A stretch of DNA of 64,000 nt from Rhodocyclaceae bacterium (GTDB lineage: Bacteria; Pseudomonadota; Gammaproteobacteria; Burkholderiales; Rhodocyclaceae): NCBI GenBank assembly GCA_004379165.1, contig NKXK01000025.1, positions 62,001-126,000 of the forward strand. The letters are read 5' to 3'. The notes below the pieces were generated by a model. That model saw nothing but the letters and a program-made list of their open reading frames with translations, searched no databases and was not told where the DNA came from. This document shows, piece by piece, positions 8,648-18,250 of the stretch. Made by a program: the position numbers and the translations under genes. Position 1 is the stretch's first letter. Each line of letters begins with the position of its first letter.

Positions 8648-11600
8648 ATGAGGAGCAGCAGCATGCGCGCTGCATTGAGGACGACCGCGGAGACATCGCG
8701 TCACTTGTGGGTGGCGCTGTGCGCGCTGGCGGCCGCCGCCTTTGTCCTCCTTGCGTATGTTCTGTGGTCCACACATCAGGCGACCTGGGATCAGTCGCGC
8801 GCGCTGGTGCGCAGTCAGGCAGGGTTGATTGAATCCCGGCTGGATGCCACGTTGCGGCGAATTGACGCCAGCCTGGGTGACCTCGCCACCAGCATTCCGG
8901 ATGCTGCGCTGAACGGCGAATACAACGAGACGGATAAGGTGGCCATCGAGGCGCGGATGGCTCGGCATCTGCATTCCTTTCCCGAACTGTCCGGATTCGG
9001 TGTCATCGACCAGAGCGGTCGCGTGCGTTATCTCGCGGGGGGCGGTGAGCACGCCCAGCTGGATGACCGGCCGTATTTCATCAGTGCCCGTGATGTGGCC
9101 GGGGACGGACTCGTTTTTTCCGAGGTTGTGATTTCGCGGATCACCGGCCATCAGGTGCTGGTGGTTGCGCGCGCAGTTCGCGATGCACAGGGGCGATTCC
9201 TCGGGATTGTCAGCGCGGCGCTTGAACTCGCAAAATTCGAGGCCTTGTTTGCCGAGGAACTCCCCGGAAAAACCGGTGCATTGGCGGTGCGGCGCAGCGA
9301 CAATCATGCGCTGGTTGTCCGCTACCCGCCGGTACCCGACGAGATCAATCGCAGTCTGGGCCCGACGCATCCGCTTATTGCGCGGATCGCCGCCGGCGAG
9401 CGGGAGGAAACGCTGTCGTTTGCCGCGCAGGCGGATGGCGTACAGCGTATTTATGCATTCCGGAAGCTGGAGCATTACCCCTTCTATGTGCTTGCCGGTT
9501 TGTCCGAAGCCGACGCCCTCGTTGTGTGGCGAGAACGGGCCTGGGCGGTGGGTACGGTTGGCGGGGCGCTATTCCTCTGTCTGGGTGTCGTCATGTACGG
9601 ACTGTTTCGCGCCCAGGCACAGGCGCATGCAGCGGCGACGGCCTTGGCGCAGCATCGTCAGCAGTTGCGCGAGGCACAGCGCCTGGCCAAGGTGGGCAGT
9701 TGGGAACTCGACCTGCAGAGCAATGTGCTGACCTGGTCGGATGAGTTGTTCCAGATTTTTGAACTAGACCCGGCGGTGACGGCAACAAGCTACGAATTGT
9801 TCCTCTCTTATGTTCATCCGGAGGACCGAGCGTTGCTGGAGCGCAGTCACCTGGAGTCGGTCGCCAATCGCAGCAGTTACGACATCGAGCATCGGGTAGT
9901 GATGCCTGATGGTCGCATCAAATATCTTCGGGAGTGCGGCGAGACTTTCTATCGTGATGACGGGACGCCATTGCGCTCGATCGGTACGGCTCAGGATGTC
10001 ACCAGCCGCCGCCAGATGGAAGCGAAGATGCAGTTACTGGGCAGTGCCTTTCAGCACAGCGGTGAAGCAATCCTTATCAGTGATCACGACAACAATATCG
10101 TCACTGTCAATCCTGCTTTCTCACAGCTGACCGGTTACAGCGCCGAGGAGGCCATCGGGCGCAATCCGCGCTTCCTTTCTGCAGGGCGTACTTCCGGTGA
10201 GGAGTATGCGGCGATGTGGGCAAGCATCCACGAGAGCGGCTTCTGGCAGGGCGAGATCTGGGATCGACGCAAGGACGGCGGGGTTTATCCAAAGTGGATG
10301 TCGGTCTCGGTGATCCGTGATGACGAGGGCAGCATCCGTTATCACATCGCGCATTTTACGGATGTGTCGTCCGAGCGGGCAGCCGAGGCCAAGTTGCACC
10401 ACATGGCGCACCACGATGTGCTCACGGGACTGCTCAACCGCTTCAGCCTCAAGGGCCGGCTTGATCAGGCGCTGGCGGCGGCTCGTCGCGACGGTGGCCG
10501 TGTGGCCGTGATGTTCATCGACCTCGATCGTTTCAAGCTGATCAACGATACGCTGGGTCACCATGTGGGTGATCTGCTGTTGATCGATGTTGCCAACCGT
10601 TTGCGTGATGCAGTACGCGACAGCGATGTCGTTGCCCGTCTGGGTGGTGATGAATTTGTCGTCATGTTGACGGCCATTGAAAACAGCAGCGGCGTTGCGC
10701 TGGTCGCGGAAAAGCTGGTGAAAGCGGTTGGCGAGCTTTATGTTATCGAAGGCCATGATCTCTACATTACTCCGTCGATTGGAATCGCCATCTTTCCGAC
10801 CGATGGCGGCGACGGCGATGTGCTGATGAAGAACGCCGATGCGGCGATGTATCACGCCAAGAATGCCGGCCGTAACAATTTCCAGTTCTTCGACGAAAAG
10901 ATGAACAGCGCTGCGCTGGAGCGGCTGAACACCGAGCATGCCTTGCGTCAGGCATTGTCACGCGAGGAGTTCCGGTTGCACTTCCAGCCGGTGATCGACG
11001 TGAGTAGCGGCCGGGTGGCCGGGGTCGAGGCCTTGATCCGCTGGCAGCACCCGGAAAAGGGGCTGCTGGCGCCCGGACGCTTCATCGGCATTGCCGAGGA
11101 GACCGGACTGATCCAGCCGATCGGCGAATGGGTGTTCTGGGCGGCCTGCCGGCAACTCGCTGAGTTCAACGCGATCGGTCTGACGGGAATCTGCATGGGG
11201 ATCAATATCTCGGCAATCCAGATGCGCAATGGCAACCTGCCGATCCTGGCCCGCGGCGCCATCGAGGCCTATGGGCTCAATCCGGGGCAGTTGGTCTTCG
11301 CGATCACCGAGTCAGTGGCCATGGAGCAACCGGCGGAGACCATCCGGATTCTCGATATCCTGCACGACATGGGCATCCAGCTTGCGATCGACGATTTCGG
11401 TACCGGATATTCGTCACTTGCCTATCTCCGCATGTTCCCCATCCATCATCTCAAGCTCGACCGCTCCTTTGTCGAGGAAATCGGGCAGACCAGCGATGGC
11501 TCGGTGATAAGCGATGCGACCATCGGTCTCGCGCACAATCTGCAGCTCAAGATCGCCGCCGAGGGCGTCGAGACGGCCGAGCAATTCGACTATCTCAAGG

Positions 11601-11692
11601 CGCAGGGCTGCGATCTCGTTCAGGGCTATCTCTTCAGCCACCCCTTGCCCTCGGAAGCGGTGATCGAATTCATTTGTCAGCGTAACGGCTGA
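8648..11692 (+). CDS. dCACHE-PAS-PAS-GGDEF-EAL cyclic-di-GMP signalling protein
   Basis: N-terminal TM plus extracytoplasmic sensor; VARLGGDEFVVML; EALIRWQHPEKG; IDDFGTGYSSLAYL. Confidence 0.93.
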   Translation: MRSSSMRAALRTTAETSRHLWVALCALAAAAFVLLAYVLWSTHQATWDQSRALVRSQAGLIESRLDATLRRIDASLGDLATSIPDAALNGEYNETDKVAIEARMARHLHSFPELSGFGVIDQSGRVRYLAGGGEHAQLDDRPYFISARDVAGDGLVFSEVVISRITGHQVLVVARAVRDAQGRFLGIVSAALELAKFEALFAEELPGKTGALAVRRSDNHALVVRYPPVPDEINRSLGPTHPLIARIAAGEREETLSFAAQADGVQRIYAFRKLEHYPFYVLAGLSEADALVVWRERAWAVGTVGGALFLCLGVVMYGLFRAQAQAHAAATALAQHRQQLREAQRLAKVGSWELDLQSNVLTWSDELFQIFELDPAVTATSYELFLSYVHPEDRALLERSHLESVANRSSYDIEHRVVMPDGRIKYLRECGETFYRDDGTPLRSIGTAQDVTSRRQMEAKMQLLGSAFQHSGEAILISDHDNNIVTVNPAFSQLTGYSAEEAIGRNPRFLSAGRTSGEEYAAMWASIHESGFWQGEIWDRRKDGGVYPKWMSVSVIRDDEGSIRYHIAHFTDVSSERAAEAKLHHMAHHDVLTGLLNRFSLKGRLDQALAAARRDGGRVAVMFIDLDRFKLINDTLGHHVGDLLLIDVANRLRDAVRDSDVVARLGGDEFVVMLTAIENSSGVALVAEKLVKAVGELYVIEGHDLYITPSIGIAIFPTDGGDGDVLMKNADAAMYHAKNAGRNNFQFFDEKMNSAALERLNTEHALRQALSREEFRLHFQPVIDVSSGRVAGVEALIRWQHPEKGLLAPGRFIGIAEETGLIQPIGEWVFWAACRQLAEFNAIGLTGICMGINISAIQMRNGNLPILARGAIEAYGLNPGQLVFAITESVAMEQPAETIRILDILHDMGIQLAIDDFGTGYSSLAYLRMFPIHHLKLDRSFVEEIGQTSDGSVISDATIGLAHNLQLKIAAEGVETAEQFDYLKAQGCDLVQGYLFSHPLPSEAVIEFICQRNG

Positions 11693-11743
11693 TGTTCCGG
11701 TAAACATTCCAGAAAAAAGACTTGCCAGTTCAGTAAGATTTTC

Positions 11744-11773
11744 CTATGATTCAAACGAACGTATGAATCATAG
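11744..11773. promoter_or_regulatory. 30-bp near-perfect palindrome, candidate TetR/PsrA-like operator
   Basis: CTATGATTCAAACGAACGTATGAATCATAG immediately 5' of the tetR-family gene. Confidence 0.75.
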
Positions 11774-11782
11774 GAGGTGATC

Positions 11783-12469
11783 ATGGCTGAAGCGCGTACT
11801 GTCGATACCCGGGAGCGAATTCTCGACGCCGCTGAGCGCCTGTTCATGGCGCACGGCTATGAAGGTACTTCAATGCGCCAGATCACGGGCGAGGCCAATG
11901 TCAATCTGGCGGCAGTGAACTATCACTTCGGCTCCAAGGAGTCGTTGATGCAGGAGGTCTTTCGCCGCCGGCTCGACTGGCTTAACGAGGAGCGGATGCG
12001 GGTGCTTGATGCCTATGAAAAAGAAGCGGGCGGCAATCCGTTGAAGCCGTCGCAGATCGTCGATGGCTTTTTCGGCACCTTGTTGCGCATGGCTGACGAG
12101 GACGATCACGGCGGTATGACCTTCCTGCGCCTGCTCGGGCGGACGCTGACCGAGCCTTCAGAATTCATCCGCACCTTTCTCGCCCATGAGTACAAGCCGG
12201 TGATGGATCGCTACAAGGAAGTGCTGTTCCGGGCGCTGCCGGAGGTCCCCAAGGCCGAGATCGTCTGGCGCTTCCACTTCATGCTCGGCGCGACCTCCTA
12301 CGCCATTGCCGGCACCGATGCCTTGCGTCTGGTCACGGACTGGCAGATCGAGGAGGAAGACTCGACCGATCGTCTCGACCGCCTCGTGCCGCGCCTGATG
12401 TCCTTTCTGCTCGGTGGCTTGCGCGCACCGCTTCCGCAATTCGACCCGTCTGCGGTCAACCCGAAATAA
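11783..12469 (+). CDS. TetR/AcrR family regulator, PsrA-like
   Basis: TRERILDAAERLFMAHGYEGTSMRQITGEANVNLAAVNYHFGSKESLMQEVFRRRL; precedes beta-oxidation genes. Confidence 0.88.
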   Translation: MAEARTVDTRERILDAAERLFMAHGYEGTSMRQITGEANVNLAAVNYHFGSKESLMQEVFRRRLDWLNEERMRVLDAYEKEAGGNPLKPSQIVDGFFGTLLRMADEDDHGGMTFLRLLGRTLTEPSEFIRTFLAHEYKPVMDRYKEVLFRALPEVPKAEIVWRFHFMLGATSYAIAGTDALRLVTDWQIEEEDSTDRLDRLVPRLMSFLLGGLRAPLPQFDPSAVNPK

Positions 12470-12480
12470 CGCCAAAAACC
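12450..12480 (+). repeat. interspersed repeat copy (CTGCGGTNAACCCGGAAAA family), tetR 3' end
   Basis: ctgcggtcaacccgaaataacgccaaaaacc. Confidence 0.65.
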
Positions 12481-12505
12481 AATTACATCTTCAGGAGACA
12501 CACCC

Positions 12506-14860
12506 ATGTTTGACAGTATTCCCGCGCTGGTCGGCTTCGCCCTGCTGGCGCTGGTGGCCACCGTTTTTTTCGTGCAGCCGATCCGTCGTGCGCTGATCAC
12601 TGCGCCGATTTTTACCACCTACCGCAAGGTCCTGCCGCAGATGTCGGACACCGAACGCGATGCTCTCGAAGCTGGCACCGTCTGGTGGGAAGGGGAGTTG
12701 TTCCGGGGCCATCCCGATTGGCAAAAGCTGCATGCCTACCCGCAACCGAAGCTGACGGCCGAGGAACAATCCTTCCTCGACAACGAATGTGAAGAAGCCT
12801 GTGGCCTGGTCGATGACTGGAAAGTCACACACGAACTCTACGACCTGCCCAACGCCGCCTGGCGCTACATCAAGGACAAGGGTTTCCTTGGCATGATCAT
12901 CCCGAAGAAATACGGCGGACTGGAATTCTCGGCCTACGCCCATTCGCAGGTCGTGACCAAATTGTCGACGCGTTCAAGCGCCTTATCAGTGTCGGTGATG
13001 GTGCCCAATTCCCTCGGTCCGGCCGAGTTGTTGCTGCATTACGGCACCGAGGCACAGAAAAACCATTACCTGCCGCGTCTGGCCAAGGGCATCGAAATTC
13101 CCGCCTTTGCACTGACCAGCCCGTGGGCCGGCTCCGATGCGGCGTCGATTCCGGATGCCGGCGTCGTCTGCAAAGGCATGTATCAGGGCAAGGAAGTGCT
13201 GGGCATGCGCGTTTCCTTCGACAAGCGTTACATCACACTGGCGCCGGTATGCACCGTTTTTGGCCTGGCCTTCCATCTGTACGATCCGGATGGTCTGCTG
13301 GGTGGCAAGAAGCATGTCGGTATCACCTGTGCGCTGGTACCCTATGACCATCCGGGCGTCGATACCGGCCGTCGCCACTTCCCGCTCAACGCCATGTTCA
13401 TGAACGGCCCGGTGCGCGGCACCGATGTCTTCATGCCGCTCGATTTCATTATCGGTGGGCCCAAAATGGCAGGCCACGGCTGGCGCATGCTGATGGAGTG
13501 CCTTGCCGCCGGCCGCTCGATTTCGTTGCCGTCCTCGAATACCGGCATGGCACAGATGACGGCCCGCGCCGTTGGCGGATACGCCCGCGTCCGCAGTCAG
13601 TTCAAGATGGCCGTCGGCAAATTCGAGGGGGTCGAGGAAGCGCTGACCCGCATCGGTGCCTACACCTACATGATGGATGCCGTGCGGACAATGACTGCCG
13701 GTGCCATCGATCTCGGCGAAAAACCTTCCGTCGTCTCCGCTATTGCCAAGTATCACGTTACCGAGCGTGCCCGTCAGGTCGTCAATGACGGCATGGACGT
13801 CATTGGCGGCAAGGGTATCTGCCTTGGCCCGTCGAACTTCATGGGCCGGGCCTACCAGCAGGTACCGATCGGTATCACTGTCGAGGGCGCCAATATCCTT
13901 ACCCGCTCGCTGATCATCTTCGGGCAGGGCGCCATCCGCTGCCATCCGTATCTGCTGCCGGAAATGCAGGCGGCGCAGAATCCGGATGCCCGCAAGGGCC
14001 TGGTCGATTTCGACAAGGCGCTGTTCGGCCACATCGGCTTCACCATCAAGAACGGTTTCCGCGCCCTGTGGCTGGGCATGACCGGCTCGCATTTCGCGTC
14101 AGTCAATGTCGATACGGCGCCGGAAATGCGTCGTTACTACCAGCAACTGACGCGCTTCTCGGCCGCATTTGCCTTCATGGCCGATATCTCGCTGCTGGTG
14201 CTTGGCGGCAGCGTCAAGCGCCGCGAAAAGCTTTCGGCACGCCTCGGCGACATCCTCGCCCAGATGTACCTGATCTCCTGCACCCTCAAGCGCTACGAGG
14301 CCGAAGGCCGGCGCGAGGCGGACGCGCCCCTAGCACACTGGGCGATCTGGGATGCGATGTACAAGGCCCAGCAGGCATTCGACGGCGTCATCGCCAACTT
14401 CCCGGTGCGCTTCATTGCGGCTTTCCTGCATCGCTCGATCTTCCCGTGGGGGCATCCGTATGTCGTGCCGTCGGACGAAGTCGGCCATCAGGTCGCCAAG
14501 CTGCTGATCGCACCCTCGGCAACCCGCCACCGCCTGACCGCCGAGTGCTACGTGCCGATGAGCGAAGACGAACCGGTCGGTGCCATCGAGCTTGCGCTGC
14601 AGGCAACGCTGGAAGCCGAGGCGATCGAGGCGAAGATCCGCGCCGCCGAGAAGGACGGCCGTTTCGACAACAACCCGCGGGCCAATGTCCGTGATATCGC
14701 CAGCGTTGCAGCCGAAATGGGTGTGATTACGGTCGCCGAAGCCGAGATCATGCGCCGCCGCAACCACCTGCGCGATATCGTCGTCCGGGTTGATGACTTC
14801 CCCTTCGACTATGGCGTGGCGACTGCCAACAAGCCGGCGGAATGCCGGATGGCGGCGTGA
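12506..14860 (+). CDS. fadE: acyl-CoA dehydrogenase, FadE type
   Basis: 784 aa; IIPKKYGGLEFSAYAHSQVV...AFALTSPWAGSDAASIPDAGVV...DGMDVIGGKGICLGPSNFMGRAYQQVPIGITVEGANILTRSLIIFGQGAIRCHPY. Confidence 0.93.
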   Translation: MFDSIPALVGFALLALVATVFFVQPIRRALITAPIFTTYRKVLPQMSDTERDALEAGTVWWEGELFRGHPDWQKLHAYPQPKLTAEEQSFLDNECEEACGLVDDWKVTHELYDLPNAAWRYIKDKGFLGMIIPKKYGGLEFSAYAHSQVVTKLSTRSSALSVSVMVPNSLGPAELLLHYGTEAQKNHYLPRLAKGIEIPAFALTSPWAGSDAASIPDAGVVCKGMYQGKEVLGMRVSFDKRYITLAPVCTVFGLAFHLYDPDGLLGGKKHVGITCALVPYDHPGVDTGRRHFPLNAMFMNGPVRGTDVFMPLDFIIGGPKMAGHGWRMLMECLAAGRSISLPSSNTGMAQMTARAVGGYARVRSQFKMAVGKFEGVEEALTRIGAYTYMMDAVRTMTAGAIDLGEKPSVVSAIAKYHVTERARQVVNDGMDVIGGKGICLGPSNFMGRAYQQVPIGITVEGANILTRSLIIFGQGAIRCHPYLLPEMQAAQNPDARKGLVDFDKALFGHIGFTIKNGFRALWLGMTGSHFASVNVDTAPEMRRYYQQLTRFSAAFAFMADISLLVLGGSVKRREKLSARLGDILAQMYLISCTLKRYEAEGRREADAPLAHWAIWDAMYKAQQAFDGVIANFPVRFIAAFLHRSIFPWGHPYVVPSDEVGHQVAKLLIAPSATRHRLTAECYVPMSEDEPVGAIELALQATLEAEAIEAKIRAAEKDGRFDNNPRANVRDIASVAAEMGVITVAEAEIMRRRNHLRDIVVRVDDFPFDYGVATANKPAECRMAA

Positions 14861-14868
14861 GTCCGCAG

Positions 14869-16152
14869 ATGAGCCGGACAATCTACATTGTGGACGGCGC
14901 CCGCACGCCCTTCCTCAAAGCACAGAAAGGGCCGGGGCCGTTTGCGGCCTCCGATCTGGCTACTCAGGCCGGTCGTGCCTTGCTGTTGCGCCAGCCCTTT
15001 GCGCCGACCGATCTCGACGAGGTTATCCTCGGCTGCGCTGCGCCGTCGCCGGACGAAACCAACATCGGCCGCTTGGTGGCGCTGCGCCTCGGTTGCGGCA
15101 AGAAGGTGCCGGGCTGGACGGTCATGCGCAACTGCGCCTCCGGCATGCAGGCCATCGATTCGGCCATCGCCAATATCCAGTGCGGCCGTTCGGAATTGCT
15201 GCTGGCGGGCGGCGTTGATGCCTTGTCGCGGGCGCCGCTGCTGTATTCCGATGCGATGGTGCGCTGGTTTGCCGGCATGATGGCGATGCGAACCGCCGGC
15301 CAGAAACTGCAGCATTTCCTGAAATTGCGACCGGCGGCACTGCTGACGCCAGTCATCGGCCTGATGAAAGGCCTGACCGATCCGGTCGTCGGCCTGCTGA
15401 TGGGCCAGACCGCCGAGAACCTCGCCTGGCGCTTCGGCATCGACCGGCAGCAGATGGACGCCTTCGCCGTGCGCAGCCACCAGCGGGCTTATGCCGCACG
15501 GCAGGCCGGCCATCTCGATGAAATCGTGCCCCTGGTCGATACCGCCGGCAAAGTCTATGCGGAAGACGACGGCGTACGCGCCGATGCCACGATGGAGGGC
15601 ATGGCCAAGCCCAAGCCTTTCTTCGACAAGAAATACGGCAACATCACCGCCGCCAACAGCTCGCAGATTACCGATGGCGCCGCCTGGGTGCTGCTGGCCT
15701 CGGAAGAGGCCGTACAGAAATGGGGTCTGAAACCGATCGGCAAGATCGTCGACAGCCAGTGGTCCGGCCTGGAGCCGGAGCAGATGGGCCTCGGTCCGGT
15801 GCATGCCTCGACCCCGATCCTGCAGCGCCACGGTTTGAGCCTCGCCGATATCGACTACTGGGAACTCAACGAAGCCTTTGCCGCGCAGGTGCTCGGCTGC
15901 CAGGCAGCGTGGAAGGATGAAGCCTACTGCCGCGAGCAGCTCGATTTGCCGGGTGCTTTCGGCGAGATCGCCGAGGACCGCCTGAACGTTGATGGCGGCG
16001 CGGTTTCGATCGGCCATCCGGTCGGCGCCTCGGGCGCGCGCATCGTTCTCCACCTGTTGCACGTCCTGCGTCGGAATCAGGCAAAGCGGGGCATGGCGAC
16101 GATCTGTATCGGCGGCGGCCTTGGCGGCGCCATGCTGGTGGAGGCGCTATGA
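14869..16152 (+). CDS. acetyl-CoA C-acyltransferase (thiolase)
   Basis: MSRTIYIVDGARTPFLKAQKG...NCASGMQAIDSAIANIQ...GGAVSIGHPVGASGARIVLHLLHVLRR. Confidence 0.92.
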   Translation: MSRTIYIVDGARTPFLKAQKGPGPFAASDLATQAGRALLLRQPFAPTDLDEVILGCAAPSPDETNIGRLVALRLGCGKKVPGWTVMRNCASGMQAIDSAIANIQCGRSELLLAGGVDALSRAPLLYSDAMVRWFAGMMAMRTAGQKLQHFLKLRPAALLTPVIGLMKGLTDPVVGLLMGQTAENLAWRFGIDRQQMDAFAVRSHQRAYAARQAGHLDEIVPLVDTAGKVYAEDDGVRADATMEGMAKPKPFFDKKYGNITAANSSQITDGAAWVLLASEEAVQKWGLKPIGKIVDSQWSGLEPEQMGLGPVHASTPILQRHGLSLADIDYWELNEAFAAQVLGCQAAWKDEAYCREQLDLPGAFGEIAEDRLNVDGGAVSIGHPVGASGARIVLHLLHVLRRNQAKRGMATICIGGGLGGAMLVEAL

Positions 16153-16157
16153 ACACT

Positions 16158-16192
16158 GCCGATTTTTGCCATTTTTTCGGGTTGACCGTGGA
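16158..16192 (-). repeat. interspersed repeat copy (reverse orientation) between thiolase and HAD/ECH genes
   Basis: reverse complement: ccacggtcaacccgaaaaaatggcaaaaatcggca. Confidence 0.6.
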
Positions 16193-16216
16193 TGTTGCCC
16201 GACAGGAGTTCGCAGC

Positions 16217-18121
16217 ATGAAGCACTGGGAACTGAGCACCGAGGCGAACGGGATCGCCATTGCTGTTCTCGACAAGGCGGGCGAATCCGCCAATTCGCTG
16301 TCTTCCGAAGTGATGGCCGAGTTCTCGCAGCTGCTCGACCAGCTCGACCTCTATCCGCCCAAGGGGCTGATCATCCGCTCCGGCAAGGACGCAGGCTTCA
16401 TCGCCGGCGCCGACATCGGCGAATTTTCGCAACTCGACACCCCGGAAAAGGGCATGGCGCTGGTGCAGCGCGGCTGGGATCTGTTCAACCGCCTGGAGGC
16501 CGTCAAATATCCGACGCTTGCCCTGGTCCGTGGCCACTGCCTGGGCGGCGGTCTGGAACTGGCGCTGGCCTGCCGTTACCTGCTGGCGGTCGATGAGTCA
16601 GGCACCAAGCTGGCGTTGCCTGAGGTCATGCTCGGCATATTCCCGGGATGGGGTGGGATGAGCCGGCTGCCGGCACGCGTTGGCCCGGCGGCGGCGCTCG
16701 ACATGATGCTGACCGGCAAGACCATCGACGCGAAGCGCGCCAAAAAAATGGGTCTGGCCGACGATTGCGTTCCACCGCGGGTGATGGAGATGGCTGCCCG
16801 GCAACTGCTGCTTTCCGGCCAGCCGCGTCGCCCCTTGCCCTTCGTGCAGAAACTGATGGCCGGCCCACTGAAGGGCATCGTCGCCAATGGTGCCCGCAAG
16901 CAGTTGGCAAAGAAGGCGCGGCCACATCACTACCCGGCGCCGTACGCGATCATCGACCTGTGGCAGAAACATGGCGGCAATGCGCTGGCTGCGCCGGAAA
17001 TCGTCGACGGCATCATCCGCTCGACGACAGCGCGCAACCTCGTCCGGGTTTTTCACCTGCAGGAGCGGCTCAAGTCTTTTGGCAAGAATTCCGCGTTCAC
17101 CGCAAAACACGTCCATGTCGTCGGTGCCGGCGTCATGGGGGGCGACATCGCCGCCTGGTGCGCGCTGCGCGGCATGACCGTCACCCTGCAGGACCAGAGC
17201 CTGGAGCGCATGAGTCCGGCGCTGCAGCGTGCCGGCAAGCTCTTTGCCCGCAAATTGCGCGATCCGCTCAAGGCGCGCGCCGCCTTCGACCGGCTGATTC
17301 CCGATGTGCGCGGCGACGGGGTGGCCCACGCCGACGTGATCATCGAGGCGATCTTTGAAAGCGTCGAGGTCAAGCACGCGCTGTTCTCCAGTATCGAGCC
17401 ACGCATGAAGCCGGGTGCCATTCTCGCCACCAACACCTCCAGCCTGCGCCTCGAAGACCTGCGCACGGTGCTCCAGCGGCCCGAACGACTGGTCGGCGTC
17501 CATTTCTTCAACCCGGTGGCGATGATGCCGCTGGTTGAAGTGGTCGAAGCTGACGGTGCCGATCCGGCCGCCGTGCAGGCTGCCTGTGCTTTCGTGAGAC
17601 AGATCGACAAGCTGCCGCTGCCGGTGAAAAGCGCCCCCGGCTTCCTGGTCAATGCCGTGCTGGCGCCTTACATGCTGGCCGCGATGCGGGCGGTCGATGC
17701 CGGTGTCTCGCCGGAAACGGTGGATGAAGCCATGCTCGCCTTCGGCATGCCGATGGGGCCAATCGAGCTGGTCGATACCGTCGGCCTCGACATCGCCATG
17801 GCTGCTGGCAAGCAACTGGCCGGCGGCGCCGATGCACCGCGCTGTTTGCTGGCGCGGGTGGAGAAAAATCAGCTTGGCAAGAAGAGCGGGCAGGGCTTCT
17901 ACGACTGGTCCAGTGGCAAGGCGGCCAAAGCCACAGCCGGCGCCGTGCCTGATGATCTGGCGGCGCAACTCGTCAAACCGCTGATCGATCGTGTCGAGCA
18001 GCTTGTGGCCTGCGGCGTCGTCGCCAATACCGAGTTGGCCGACGCAGGCGTGATTTTCGGCACCGGCTTTGCGCCCTTTACCGGCGGACCGCTGAACTAT
18101 CGGGCCAGTCTGGCAGGGTGA
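16217..18121 (+). CDS. 3-hydroxyacyl-CoA dehydrogenase / enoyl-CoA hydratase fusion (FadJ-like)
   Basis: GHCLGGGLELALACRYLL; VHVVGAGVMGGDIAAWCALRGMTVTLQD; FFNPVAMMPLVEVV. Confidence 0.92.
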   Translation: MKHWELSTEANGIAIAVLDKAGESANSLSSEVMAEFSQLLDQLDLYPPKGLIIRSGKDAGFIAGADIGEFSQLDTPEKGMALVQRGWDLFNRLEAVKYPTLALVRGHCLGGGLELALACRYLLAVDESGTKLALPEVMLGIFPGWGGMSRLPARVGPAAALDMMLTGKTIDAKRAKKMGLADDCVPPRVMEMAARQLLLSGQPRRPLPFVQKLMAGPLKGIVANGARKQLAKKARPHHYPAPYAIIDLWQKHGGNALAAPEIVDGIIRSTTARNLVRVFHLQERLKSFGKNSAFTAKHVHVVGAGVMGGDIAAWCALRGMTVTLQDQSLERMSPALQRAGKLFARKLRDPLKARAAFDRLIPDVRGDGVAHADVIIEAIFESVEVKHALFSSIEPRMKPGAILATNTSSLRLEDLRTVLQRPERLVGVHFFNPVAMMPLVEVVEADGADPAAVQAACAFVRQIDKLPLPVKSAPGFLVNAVLAPYMLAAMRAVDAGVSPETVDEAMLAFGMPMGPIELVDTVGLDIAMAAGKQLAGGADAPRCLLARVEKNQLGKKSGQGFYDWSSGKAAKATAGAVPDDLAAQLVKPLIDRVEQLVACGVVANTELADAGVIFGTGFAPFTGGPLNYRASLAG

Positions 18122-18158
18122 GTGTTGCGAAGTTGCAAAAGCACTGAAATATTTTTGC

Positions 18159-18190
18159 GTTCAAACGTTATTTCAAACGTTTGTTTGAGT
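18159..18190. promoter_or_regulatory. PsrA-like operator candidate(s) upstream of fadL-like gene
   Basis: gttcaaacgttatttcaaacgtttgtttgagt; contains CAAAC-gttt-GTTTG at 18174-18187. Confidence 0.65.
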
Positions 18191-18250
18191 TTTAATTGCT
18201 GCACCAAATTGGGTCTTGAGCCCGAATTAATCAAAACAGGAGACAAAACG

